A DNA stretch of 64,000 nt from Streptomyces sp. Root1304 (GTDB taxonomy: Bacteria; Actinomycetota; Actinomycetes; Streptomycetales; Streptomycetaceae). The stretch covers positions 1 to 64,000 of the forward strand of contig NZ_LMEP01000028.1 of assembly GCF_001426405.1 (NCBI RefSeq), given 5' to 3'. A model generated the notes under the pieces. The model had not been told where the DNA came from, searched no databases, and saw only the letters and a program-made list of their open reading frames with translations. Shown here piece by piece: positions 8,217-15,477 of this stretch. Numbering within the stretch: the first letter of the stretch is position 1; each line of letters begins with the position of its first letter. The translations under genes and the position numbers were made by a program.

Positions 8217-8732
8217 CTATCCGCGCGACACGGGCGAAACCGTCCGCGTGACCCGGGGAAACCTTGCCGCGCGACGCCTGCGGACTGCTGGAAGCGTACG
8301 CGCCAGGATCGTCAGATCCATCCCCAGCCAGTGGTGGTCCACGTAGTGGAGGTCGAGCAGCTCGCGCTCCTCCCACGGCAGGTCCGAGCGGCCGCTGATC
8401 TGCCACGGCCCGGTCAGCCCCGGGCGTACGGAGAGCCGGCGGCGGCCCTCGCCCGCGCACTCGCGGTGGCCCGGGGTCAGCGGACACGGTCCGACCAGCG
8501 ACATCCGGCCCCCGACCACGTGCAGCAGCAGGGGCAGCGCGGCCAGCGGCCCCTTCGTGCGGAAGGTCAGCATCGTGAAGGGCCGGCCCTCCAGGCCCGC
8601 CACGGTGCGGCGGCGCAGGACCGCGCCGCTGCCGCTGAGGGTGACGGAGAGGGCGGTGCCGGCGATCAGCGGCGAGAGGACGAGGAGCAGGAGCATCCCG
8701 CCCGCCAGGTCGAACGCGCGCTTCGCCGTCAT
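8217..8732 (-). CDS. Degenerate bacterial sugar transferase (WcaJ/PglC superfamily), likely inactive
   Basis: A 171-residue monotopic phosphoglycosyl transferase relative. The N-terminal reentrant helix is present (KRAFDLAGGMLLLLVLSPL), as are FTMLTFRTK, GGRMSLVGPCPL, VRPGLTGPWQISGR and the C-terminal LDLHYVDHH. The segment between FRT and the catalytic motif is shortened by about 20 residues, and the catalytic Asp-Glu of the usual SLDELPQ reads PLAALPL, so both acids are Ala. The family enzyme attaches sugar-1-phosphate to undecaprenyl phosphate; this copy probably cannot. The ATG at 8732 is preceded by ggaggg, which sets the start although the frame is open to 8951. It is divergent from dnaK. 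Confidence 0.85.
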   Translation of the reverse strand: MTAKRAFDLAGGMLLLLVLSPLIAGTALSVTLSGSGAVLRRRTVAGLEGRPFTMLTFRTKGPLAALPLLLHVVGGRMSLVGPCPLTPGHRECAGEGRRRLSVRPGLTGPWQISGRSDLPWEERELLDLHYVDHHWLGMDLTILARTLPAVRRRRAARFPRVTRTVSPVSRG

Positions 8733-8849
8733 GCGGTCACACCCTCCGGCGGGAATCCTGGGATATGTCCGGACTCTCTCATGCGAACCTGGACGAAGGG
8801 GAGCGACGCGCGCTGAAGGCGCCTCCGTGAGCGCCCTGGCGGGTGAAGA

Positions 8850-8870
8850 GTTGAGTCGACTCGACTCAGG
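8850..8870 (+). promoter_or_regulatory. Second, weaker HAIR (HspR operator) upstream of dnaK
   Basis: GTTGAGT-N7-ACTCAGG, a near match to the HAIR consensus CTTGAGT-N7-ACTCAAG. It is 52 bp upstream of the stronger site. Paired HAIR elements suggest cooperative HspR binding. Confidence 0.7.
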
Positions 8871-8901
8871 TCTGTTGACGTACTTCCGTTCGTCATGCAT
8901 C

Positions 8902-8922
8902 CTTGAGTCAGTTCCACTCAAG
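8902..8922 (+). promoter_or_regulatory. HAIR operator (HspR binding site) of the dnaK operon
   Basis: Perfect CTTGAGT-N7-ACTCAAG at 8902-8922, 22 bp before the dnaK start and just before the ribosome site ggagg (8933-8937). A possible -35 hexamer TTGACG lies at 8875-8880. HspR bound here would block the promoter, the known mode of dnaK repression in Streptomyces. Confidence 0.93.
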
Positions 8923-8944
8923 TACGTCAGCTGGAGGAATCGAA

Positions 8945-10792
8945 ATGGCACGTGCGGTCGGCATCGACCTGGGCACGACTAACTCCGTCGTCAGCGTTCT
9001 CGAAGGCGGCGAGCCCACCGTCATCACCAACGCCGAGGGCGCCAGGACCACGCCGTCCGTCGTCGCCTTCGCGAAGAACGGCGAGGTGCTCGTCGGCGAG
9101 GTGGCCAAGCGTCAGGCCGTCACCAACGTCGACAGGACCATCCGGTCGGTCAAGCGCCACATGGGCACCGACTGGAAGATCGAGATCGACGGCAAGAACT
9201 TCAACCCGCAGCAGATGAGCGCCTTCATCCTGCAGAAGCTGAAGCGCGACGCCGAGGCCTACCTGGGCGAGAAGGTCGTCGACGCGGTCATCACCGTCCC
9301 GGCGTACTTCAACGACTCCGAGCGCCAGGCGACCAAGGAGGCCGGTGAGATCGCGGGCCTCAACGTCCTGCGCATCGTCAACGAGCCGACCGCCGCGGCC
9401 CTCGCGTACGGCCTCGACAAGGACGACCAGACGATCCTCGTCTTCGACCTCGGTGGCGGCACCTTCGACGTGTCCCTCCTGGAGATCGGCGACGGCGTCG
9501 TCGAGGTGAAGGCCACCAACGGTGACAACCACCTCGGTGGTGACGACTGGGACCAGCGCGTCGTCGACTACCTGGTGACGCAGTTCCAGAACGGCCACGG
9601 CGTCGACCTGGCCAAGGACAAGATGGCTCTCCAGCGTCTCCGCGAGGCCGCGGAGAAGGCGAAGATCGAGCTGTCGTCCTCGACCGAGACGTCGATCAAC
9701 CTGCCCTACATCACGGCTTCCGCCGAGGGCCCGCTGCACCTGGACGAGAAGCTCACGCGCGCCCAGTTCCAGCAGCTGACCTCGGACCTGCTCGACCGCT
9801 GCAAGGTGCCGTTCCACAACGTCATCAAGGACGCGGGCATCAACCTCTCCGAGATCGACCACGTCGTTCTCGTCGGTGGTTCGACCCGTATGCCGGCCGT
9901 CGCGGAGCTCGTCAAGGAGCTGACCGGCGGTCAGGACGCCAACAAGGGCGTCAACCCGGACGAGGTCGTCGCCATCGGCGCCGCGCTCCAGGCCGGTGTC
10001 CTCAAGGGCGAGGTCAAGGACGTCCTGCTCCTCGACGTGACCCCGCTGTCCCTCGGCATCGAGACCAAGGGAGGGATCATGACCAAGCTCATCGAGCGCA
10101 ACACCACGATCCCGACCAAGCGGTCCGAGATCTTCACGACGGCCGAGGACAACCAGCCGTCCGTCCAGATCCAGGTCTACCAGGGCGAGCGCGAGATCGC
10201 GGCGTACAACAAGAAGCTCGGCATGTTCGAGCTGACCGGTCTGCCGCCGGCCCCGCGTGGCGTCCCGCAGATCGAGGTCGCCTTCGACATCGACGCCAAC
10301 GGCATCATGCACGTGACCGCGAAGGACCTGGGCACGGGCAAGGAGCAGAAGATGACCGTCACCGGCGGCTCCTCGCTGCCGAAGGACGAGGTCGACCGGA
10401 TGCGCCAGGAGGCCGAGCAGTACGCGGACGAGGACCACCGTCGCCGCGAGGCCGCCGAGTCCCGCAACCAGGGCGAGCAGCTCGTCTACCAGACGGAGAA
10501 GTTCCTCAAGGACAACGAGGACAAGGTCCCCGGTGACGTCAAGGCCGAGGTCGAGGCCGCGCTCGTCGAGCTGAAGGAGAAGCTCAAGGGCGAGGACACC
10601 GCCGAGATCCGTACGGCCACCGAGAAGGTCGCGGCCGTCTCCCAGAAGCTCGGCCAGGCGATGTACGCCGACGCCCAGGGCGCGCAGGCCGCGGGCGGCG
10701 ACGCCGGCGCCGGCCAGCAGGCCCCGGCCGACGACGACGTCGTCGACGCCGAGATCGTCGACGAGGACAAGCCGAAGGGTGGCGCTGCCTGA
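8945..10792 (+). CDS. dnaK: Molecular chaperone DnaK (Hsp70)
   Basis: ATP-driven chaperone that binds exposed hydrophobic peptide stretches. The 615-residue protein starts MARAVGIDLGTTNSVV (phosphate-1 loop). It has the ATPase signatures IVNEPTAAALAYGLD and VFDLGGGTFDVSL and VLVGGSTRMPAV, the interdomain linker region VLLLDVTPLSLG, and a substrate-binding and lid region ending in a Gly/Ala/Asp-rich tail. ATG 8945 is the true start: it follows ggagg and gives the canonical N-terminus, whereas the frame opens earlier at 8903. First gene of dnaK-grpE-dnaJ-hspR. In Streptomyces, DnaK also acts as corepressor for HspR, which gives feedback control. Confidence 0.98.
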   Translation: MARAVGIDLGTTNSVVSVLEGGEPTVITNAEGARTTPSVVAFAKNGEVLVGEVAKRQAVTNVDRTIRSVKRHMGTDWKIEIDGKNFNPQQMSAFILQKLKRDAEAYLGEKVVDAVITVPAYFNDSERQATKEAGEIAGLNVLRIVNEPTAAALAYGLDKDDQTILVFDLGGGTFDVSLLEIGDGVVEVKATNGDNHLGGDDWDQRVVDYLVTQFQNGHGVDLAKDKMALQRLREAAEKAKIELSSSTETSINLPYITASAEGPLHLDEKLTRAQFQQLTSDLLDRCKVPFHNVIKDAGINLSEIDHVVLVGGSTRMPAVAELVKELTGGQDANKGVNPDEVVAIGAALQAGVLKGEVKDVLLLDVTPLSLGIETKGGIMTKLIERNTTIPTKRSEIFTTAEDNQPSVQIQVYQGEREIAAYNKKLGMFELTGLPPAPRGVPQIEVAFDIDANGIMHVTAKDLGTGKEQKMTVTGGSSLPKDEVDRMRQEAEQYADEDHRRREAAESRNQGEQLVYQTEKFLKDNEDKVPGDVKAEVEAALVELKEKLKGEDTAEIRTATEKVAAVSQKLGQAMYADAQGAQAAGGDAGAGQQAPADDDVVDAEIVDEDKPKGGAA

Positions 10793-11427
10793 TGTCGAAG
10801 GAGACCCCGGGCTTCGAGGAGGAGCCCGACGTCCCCGCCGACGGCACGCCCGAGGAGACCGAGGCCGCCGCCTCCGCCGACAAGGCGGAGGGGGCGGCCC
10901 CGGCCGGGGACGCTACCGACGTAGCCCTTCTGGCGCAGCTGGACCAGACCCGTACCGCGCTCGACGAGCGCACCGCGGATCTCCAGCGGCTCCAGGCCGA
11001 GTACCAGAACTACCGCCGCCGTGTGGAGCGGGACCGGGTCACGGTCAAGGAGATCGCCGTCGCGAGCCTCCTGACCGAGCTGCTGCCCGTGCTCGACGAC
11101 ATCGGCCGGGCCCGGGACCACGGCGAGCTCGTGGGCGGGTTCAAGTCGGTGGCCGAGTCGACGGAGACCGTCGTCGCCAAGATGGGCCTCCAGCAGTTCG
11201 GCAAGGAGGGCGAGCCCTTCGACCCGACGATCCACGAGGCCCTGATGCACTCGTACGCGCCGGACGTCACCGAGACGACCTGCGTGGCGATCCTGCAGCC
11301 GGGGTACCGGATCGGCGAGCGGACCATCCGGCCCGCCCGCGTGGCCGTCGCCGAGCCCCAGCCGGGGGCGCAGGCGAAGGCGGACGAGTCGGAGGACCCC
11401 GACACGTCCGAGAAGGACAGCGAGTAA
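10792..11427 (+). CDS. grpE: Nucleotide exchange factor GrpE
   Basis: Releases ADP from DnaK. 211 residues: an acidic, low-complexity N-terminal 45, a long coiled-coil stretch (RTALDERTADLQRLQAEYQN, about 60-80) and the C-terminal beta domain containing FDPTIHEALMH and the GYRIGERTIRPARVAVAE signature. Its ATG overlaps the dnaK stop by one base, so translation is coupled. Confidence 0.97.
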   Translation: MSKETPGFEEEPDVPADGTPEETEAAASADKAEGAAPAGDATDVALLAQLDQTRTALDERTADLQRLQAEYQNYRRRVERDRVTVKEIAVASLLTELLPVLDDIGRARDHGELVGGFKSVAESTETVVAKMGLQQFGKEGEPFDPTIHEALMHSYAPDVTETTCVAILQPGYRIGERTIRPARVAVAEPQPGAQAKADESEDPDTSEKDSE

Positions 11428-11482
11428 CAGCCGTAGACCGAGTGACAGCCGTGACCGGAGCAGTCCGGAAGGAGGGACGTCG

Positions 11483-12667
11483 ATGAGCACGAAGGACTTC
11501 GTCGAGAAGGACTACTACAAGGTTCTCGGCGTCCCCAAGGACGCCACCGAGGCCGAGATCAAGAAGGCGTACCGGAAGCTCGCCCGCGAGAACCACCCGG
11601 ACGCCAACAAGAACGACGCCAAGGCCGAGGAGCGCTTCAAGGAGATCTCCGAGGCGAACGACATCCTCGGCGACCCCAAGAAGCGCAAGGAGTACGACGA
11701 GGCCCGCGCGCTCTTCGGGAACGGCGGCTTCCGGTCGCCCGGCGGCCCCGGCGGAGGCTCGTTCAACTTCGACCTGGGCGACCTCTTCGGGGGCGCCCAG
11801 GGCGGAGCGGGCGGCTTCGGCGGAGGCGGTGGCGGCGGTGGCATCGGGGACGTCTTCGGCGGCCTGTTCAACCGTGGCGCCGGCGGGGGCACCCGTACCC
11901 AGCCGCGGCGCGGCCAGGACATCGAGTCCGAGGTGACGCTCAGCTTCACCGAGGCCATCGAGGGCGCGACCGTACCGCTGCGGATGTCCAGCCAGCAGCC
12001 GTGCACGGCGTGTTCGGGGACCGGCGACAAGAACGGCACCCCCCGGGTGTGCCCGACCTGTGTCGGCACCGGGCAGGTCTCGCGCGGCAGCGGCGGCGGC
12101 TTCTCGCTGACCGACCCCTGCGTGGACTGCAAGGGCCGCGGCCTGATCGCCGAGAACCCCTGCGAGGTCTGCAAGGGCAGCGGCCGGGCCAAGTCCTCCC
12201 GAACCATGCAGGTCCGCATCCCGGCGGGCGTCAGCGACAACCAGAAGATCCGTCTGCGGGGCAAGGGAGCGCCGGGCGAGCGCGGCGGGCAGAACGGCGA
12301 CCTCTACGTCGTCGTGCACGTCGACACCCACCCGGTCTTCGGCCGCAAGGACGACAACCTCACCGTCACCGTGCCGGTCTCCTTCACGGAGGCGGCGCTC
12401 GGCGGCGAGGTGAAGGTGCCGACCCTCGGCGGCCCCGCGGTCACGCTCAAGCTGCCCGCGGGCACCCCGAACGGCCGGACCATGCGCGCCCGGGGCAAGG
12501 GCGCGGTCCGCAAGGACGGCACCCGCGGCGACCTCCTCGTGACGGTCGAGGTCGCGGTGCCGAAGGAGCTGGACGACAAGGCACGCGATGCCCTGGAGAC
12601 CTACCGCGAGGCGACCGCCTCGGAGGACCCCCGGGCGGAGCTGTTCCAGGCCGCGAAGGGAGCGTGA
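11483..12667 (+). CDS. dnaJ: Chaperone DnaJ (Hsp40)
   Basis: Delivers substrates to DnaK and stimulates its ATPase. 394 residues. The J domain (about 10-75) carries the essential HPD in RENHPDANK. A long Gly/Phe-rich linker follows. The four zinc-finger repeats CxxCxGxG are all present (CTACSGTG, CPTCVGTG, CVDCKGRG, CEVCKGSG), then the two C-terminal substrate-binding beta domains. It lies 55 bp after grpE with its own ribosome site (ggaagg ahead of the ATG) and 4 bp before hspR. Confidence 0.97.
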   Translation: MSTKDFVEKDYYKVLGVPKDATEAEIKKAYRKLARENHPDANKNDAKAEERFKEISEANDILGDPKKRKEYDEARALFGNGGFRSPGGPGGGSFNFDLGDLFGGAQGGAGGFGGGGGGGGIGDVFGGLFNRGAGGGTRTQPRRGQDIESEVTLSFTEAIEGATVPLRMSSQQPCTACSGTGDKNGTPRVCPTCVGTGQVSRGSGGGFSLTDPCVDCKGRGLIAENPCEVCKGSGRAKSSRTMQVRIPAGVSDNQKIRLRGKGAPGERGGQNGDLYVVVHVDTHPVFGRKDDNLTVTVPVSFTEAALGGEVKVPTLGGPAVTLKLPAGTPNGRTMRARGKGAVRKDGTRGDLLVTVEVAVPKELDDKARDALETYREATASEDPRAELFQAAKGA

Positions 12668-12671
12668 CCCG

Positions 12672-13115
12672 GTGGACGGGCGCCGACGCAATCCGTACGA
12701 ACTGACCGACGAGTCGCCGGTGTACGTCATCTCGGTGGCGGCCCAGCTCTCCGGTCTGCACCCGCAGACCCTGCGGCAGTACGACCGTCTCGGTCTGGTC
12801 TCCCCGGACCGTACGGCCGGCCGCGGCCGGCGCTACTCGGCCCGTGACATCGAGCTGCTCCGTCAGGTGCAGCAGCTGTCGCAGGACGAGGGCATCAACC
12901 TGGCCGGGATCAAGCGCATCATCGAACTGGAGAACCAGGTCGCGGCCCTGCAGAGCCGGATCGCGGAGCTGTCGGCGGCCGTCGACGGCGCGGCGGCGGC
13001 GATGCGGCAGCGCGAGGCCCAGGTGCACGCCTCCTACCGGCGCGATCTGGTGCCGTACCAGGACGTGCAGCAGGCGAGCGCGCTGGTGGTCTGGCGCCCC
13101 AAGCGCGCCGAGTAG
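12672..13115 (+). CDS. hspR: Heat-shock repressor HspR (MerR family)
   Basis: Autoregulatory repressor of the dnaK operon and clpB, binding HAIR sites with DnaK as corepressor. 147 residues from GTG 12672, 4 bp after the dnaJ stop; longer in-frame starts lie inside dnaJ and are rejected. The MerR-type winged helix-turn-helix is clear (VISVAAQLSGLHPQTLRQYD, about residues 20-39, then RYSARDIELL). A coiled-coil dimer helix follows (IIELENQVAALQSRIAEL). Three matching HAIR sites in this window (8850, 8902, 15393) define its local regulon. Confidence 0.97.
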   Translation: MDGRRRNPYELTDESPVYVISVAAQLSGLHPQTLRQYDRLGLVSPDRTAGRGRRYSARDIELLRQVQQLSQDEGINLAGIKRIIELENQVAALQSRIAELSAAVDGAAAAMRQREAQVHASYRRDLVPYQDVQQASALVVWRPKRAE

Positions 13116-13125
13116 CACGGACACA

Positions 13126-13170
13126 CGCGGGAGGCCCCTTCCACAGGCTGTGGAGGGGGCCTCCCGCGTT
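13126..13170. terminator. Bidirectional terminator between hspR and the LuxR-type gene
   Basis: 20-bp arms at 13126-13145 and 13149-13168 with a single mismatch and a 3-nt loop, followed by tt. It lies between convergent genes, 10 bp after hspR and 20 bp beyond the LuxR-type stop, so it probably ends both transcripts. Confidence 0.85.
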
Positions 13171-13189
13171 GCCGTACGGCTCGGGCGTC

Positions 13190-14179
13190 CTACTTCTCCG
13201 GCGCCCGGTCGAGGATGCCCGACTGGGCGATGAGGTAGCCGAGCTGGGCCCGGCTGCCGCTGCCGAGGGTGGCGGCGAGCTTGGCGATGTGGGCGCGGCA
13301 GGTGCGGACGTTCATGCCGAGGCGGCGGGCGATGGCCTCGTCGACATGGCCCTCGACGAGGAGTTTGGCGATGGAGCGCTGGACGCCGCCGATGCCGTCC
13401 ACGGAGGGGCTGTAGGGGATCTCCTCCTCCCAGGGCACGCCGTGCAGCCAGAACTGGTCGAAGACGCCGACGAGGTACTGGACGAGGCCCTCGTGGCGCA
13501 GTTCCAGGGCGACCTGGCGGTCGCTGCGCGCGGGCACGAAGGCGACCTTGCGGTCGACGATGATCAGCCGGTCGACGATCTCTTCCAGGGTGCGCAGTTC
13601 GAGCCCGTAGGGGGCGACGCGTTCGACGTAGGCGAGGGTGGCGGGGTGGTGCCGGGCCGTGTGCTGGTAGAGGGTGCGCATCCGGACGCCGCGGTCCAGG
13701 AGCGGTTCCATGCGGCGCAGCGCGGCTTCCAGGGTCTCGGGGCGGCGGCCGCTGCCGGGCTGGATGGTGAGGAGTTCGACCGTGCACTCGTTGATGACCC
13801 GGTCGAGGGTGGCGTTGATGACGCTGAGGCCTTCGAGGACGGTGATGGCCTGGGCGCCGGAGGGATCCTGCGTGTGGATGGCCATGAACGGCTCGAACGC
13901 GTCGGCCAGCGCGATGGCGTGCTGCCGGCGGACCTGTATCTCCTGCTCGATGGGATGCACGAGCTGGTTCAGGGCGATCGAGGGCGGCACGGGGTGCAGC
14001 CACTCGCTGTCGTCCGGGTCCGGGTGGAGGAGGGACAGTTCCTTGAGGCAGGGGGCCGCTTCGGCGTCCGCGCGGGCTATGCGGCCGGTGCGGAGCGCAC
14101 TCGCATAGAGCTCCTTGCCCACGTCGCATAGTTCACCGTGACTGTGCTTATGACCGGACTCGTCGCATTCTCGCCTCAT
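13190..14179 (-). CDS. LuxR-type transcriptional regulator with TrmB/PLD-like sensor, divergent from the EPSWE peptide gene
   Basis: A 329-residue regulator. The C-terminal helix-turn-helix is of LuxR/NarL type (VDEAIARRLGMNVRTCRAHI and onward, about residues 280-315). The central part (from ECTVELLTIQPG to the segment VALELRHEG) resembles the phospholipase-D-like sensor fold of TrmB-type regulators. The N-terminus is unusual: C5, H10, H12, H14 and C18 (CDESGHKHSHGELC) could bind a metal. The start is set to ATG 14179 because gagggggg lies 7 bp upstream; ATG 14200 has no ribosome site. It is divergent from the EPSWE peptide gene, sharing about 130 bp of spacer, so it is the obvious candidate regulator of that operon. 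Confidence 0.85.
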   Translation of the reverse strand: MRRECDESGHKHSHGELCDVGKELYASALRTGRIARADAEAAPCLKELSLLHPDPDDSEWLHPVPPSIALNQLVHPIEQEIQVRRQHAIALADAFEPFMAIHTQDPSGAQAITVLEGLSVINATLDRVINECTVELLTIQPGSGRRPETLEAALRRMEPLLDRGVRMRTLYQHTARHHPATLAYVERVAPYGLELRTLEEIVDRLIIVDRKVAFVPARSDRQVALELRHEGLVQYLVGVFDQFWLHGVPWEEEIPYSPSVDGIGGVQRSIAKLLVEGHVDEAIARRLGMNVRTCRAHIAKLAATLGSGSRAQLGYLIAQSGILDRAPEK

Positions 14180-14307
14180 TTGCACCCCCCTCAGGGTCAT
14201 GAATTACAGGAACATGATGCCCGGGTTGGCTGGTGAAAAGGGTCGGGAGTGAGCCATCGTCTTACTCGCGGGGGGGAGGTAGTGATCAAAAGAGGTGGAG
14301 ATCGGCC

Positions 14308-14565
14308 ATGACCAGGATGGTTCGTGCACTTAGCGCCATAGCCGTTGCGGCGGCTGCTCTCGGCGCACTCGCCGTCGGCGAGCCCTCGTGGGAGAGCACC
14401 CCGGCGCATTCCGTGGCAGGGCCGGGCGAGCCCTCGTGGGAGAGCAACGCGGCTCACGACCTGTGGGCGGGACCGACCGAGCCCTCGTGGGAGGTCGCTC
14501 CGCGGGACGGCTTCACGCCCGACGAGCCCTCCTGGGAGTTCGCTCCCAAGGGCGCGGGCGCGTGA
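14308..14565 (+). CDS. Small secreted peptide with four EPSWE repeats
   Basis: An 85-residue protein with ATG 14308 and ribosome site ggtggag 7 bp upstream (the frame opens earlier at 14233). Residues 1-22 are a signal peptide: basic start (MTRMVRAL), Ala-rich core, and an ALA cleavage site near residue 22. The mature part has EPSWE at residues 25-29, 41-45, 58-62 and 73-77, spaced 16, 17 and 15 residues, with variable linkers rich in Pro, Gly, Ala and His. That is the layout of a multicore precursor: a conserved unit repeated after an export signal. No Cys, no Thr-rich core and no lanthipeptide machinery is seen nearby. The stop overlaps the next gene's GTG (GTGA), so the Rieske-like protein is translated in step with it. 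I do not recognise this family. Confidence 0.85.
   Translation: MTRMVRALSAIAVAAAALGALAVGEPSWESTPAHSVAGPGEPSWESNAAHDLWAGPTEPSWEVAPRDGFTPDEPSWEFAPKGAGA
14380..14538 (+). repeat. Four 15-bp repeats encoding EPSWE
   Basis: Copies of GAGCCCTCGTGGGAG at 14380-14394, 14428-14442 and 14479-14493 are identical; the fourth at 14524-14538 differs by one base (GAGCCCTCCTGGGAG). Spacing is 48, 51 and 45 bp, always a multiple of three, while the linkers do not match each other. Selection therefore seems to hold the motif, not the whole repeat. Confidence 0.9.
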
Positions 14566-14882
14566 CCGTGCCGCCGGACGACCCCAGGTTCCGCCGGGAG
14601 ATGGCTTCGGCCTACCGGTCCGGGTGGCACTTCGTCGACCTCGCCACGGCCATCCCCCACCGTGGCGACGCGTTGCGGGTGACTCTCTTCGGGGAGCCGA
14701 TCGTGGTGGCCCGGGAGCAGGACGAGGACGTCCGCGCGTACCGGTGTCTCCGCCGCCCGCGCGGCGCCCCACAGCCCATCCGCTGTGCCATCCGGTACGG
14801 CATGATCTTCGTCAACCTCGACCAGCGGGACCACCAGCTGATCGAACCAGAGACCATCCCCGCCACCCCCCGCAGTGCCTGA
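14562..14882 (+). CDS. Truncated Rieske-like protein with altered cluster ligands
   Basis: A 106-residue protein from GTG 14562, overlapping the peptide gene's stop. Residues 21-60 follow the start of a Rieske oxygenase domain (WHFVDLATAIPHRGDALRV, then TLFGEPIVVAREQDEDVRAY). Where CxHR should follow it reads CLRR (C62, R64), and where CxxH would be expected it reads CAIR (C75, R78). IRYGMIFVNLD follows, which matches the sequence just after a Rieske domain in oxygenases. Either both histidine ligands became Arg and the loop shrank, or the second half of the cluster site was deleted. A normal 2Fe-2S Rieske centre is unlikely. Its coupling to the EPSWE gene suggests a role in handling that peptide; this is inference. 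Confidence 0.75.
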   Translation: MTVPPDDPRFRREMASAYRSGWHFVDLATAIPHRGDALRVTLFGEPIVVAREQDEDVRAYRCLRRPRGAPQPIRCAIRYGMIFVNLDQRDHQLIEPETIPATPRSA

Positions 14883-15367
14883 GCGATTCCCCCGTCGTTG
14901 TAGATCGCTCCGGCACTTCCCCCACACAGCGGCGCCATCGCGGACCTGAAACGCGATGGCGTCGCTGTGCTTTTCCGCGCCCGGGTGAGGGCGATCTCGA
15001 TGACGACCCGGTCCGGGTTGGGGCTCGGCGTGCGCCCGTAGCGCTCCGCGTAGCGCGCCACCGCGTCCGCGACGGTCTCCGCCTCCGTGCGGACGTGCGC
15101 GACGCCCTCCAGGGTGGCCCAGCGCCCCTTGTCGACCTGGCAGACCGCGACCCGCGCGCCGTCCGCGCCGGCCGCGAGCACGTGGGCGACCTTCCGGCTG
15201 TTCTTGTTGGTGATGACCCGCGCGTACCCCTGCTCGGGGTCGTAGGTGACGCCCACCGCCACGACGTGCGGGGTGCCGTCCGGGCGCGGGGTGGTCAGGG
15301 TGCACATGTGGTACTCGCGCCAGAAGCTGAGGTACGAGTCGGAGGGGTTCCTCGGGTCTGTGGCCAT
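14612..15367 (-). CDS. PPOX-class (F420-dependent-like) oxidoreductase with aberrant C-terminal extension
   Basis: Residues 1-130 form a split-barrel flavin/deazaflavin-binding protein of the pyridoxamine-phosphate-oxidase superfamily: YLSFWREYHMCTLTT, then DGTPHVVAVGVTYD, ARVITNKNSRKVAH and the C-terminal NPDRVVIEIALTR. Such proteins are usually 130-150 residues and bind FMN or F420 to reduce small substrates; the substrate here is unknown. The frame then runs on for some 120 residues of Arg/Ser-rich sequence antisense to the terminator and the Rieske-like gene, ending at 14612. The natural stop appears lost near 14977, so the extension is probably not functional protein. The ATG at 15367 lies 25 bp from the HAIR site of divergent clpB. 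Confidence 0.75.
   Translation of the reverse strand: MATDPRNPSDSYLSFWREYHMCTLTTPRPDGTPHVVAVGVTYDPEQGYARVITNKNSRKVAHVLAAGADGARVAVCQVDKGRWATLEGVAHVRTEAETVADAVARYAERYGRTPSPNPDRVVIEIALTRARKSTATPSRFRSAMAPLCGGSAGAIYNDGGIAQALRGVAGMVSGSISWWSRWSRLTKIMPYRMAQRMGCGAPRGRRRHRYARTSSSCSRATTIGSPKRVTRNASPRWGMAVARSTKCHPDR
14925..14975 (+). terminator. Strong terminator ending the EPSWE operon
   Basis: 18-bp arms (14925-14942 and 14952-14969) with one mismatch and a 9-nt loop, followed by ctttt. It follows the Rieske-like gene by about 40 bp and sits exactly where the conserved core of the opposing oxidoreductase gene ends. Confidence 0.9.
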
Positions 15368-15392
15368 GCCCGGAAACTACACTCCCCGATAC

Positions 15393-15413
15393 CTTGAGCG
15401 GAGGTGGCTCAAC
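15393..15413 (+). promoter_or_regulatory. HAIR operator (HspR) of clpB
   Basis: CTTGAGC-N7-GCTCAAC, one base short of a perfect 7+7 inverted repeat and matching the HAIR architecture seen at dnaK. It lies 65 bp before the clpB start in a spacer shared with the divergent oxidoreductase gene. HspR control of clpB is known in Streptomyces. Confidence 0.88.
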
Positions 15414-15477
15414 TTTGTGTACCCTGGAGGGGTCATAAAGGGAGAGGACCCACGAGAACCCAGGAGGAGCACCGCAC

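Noticed and set aside
13190..14975. Lanthipeptide or lasso-peptide cluster
   Set aside because: No LanB/C/M, lasso cyclase or protease genes are present, and the peptide lacks Cys and a typical core.
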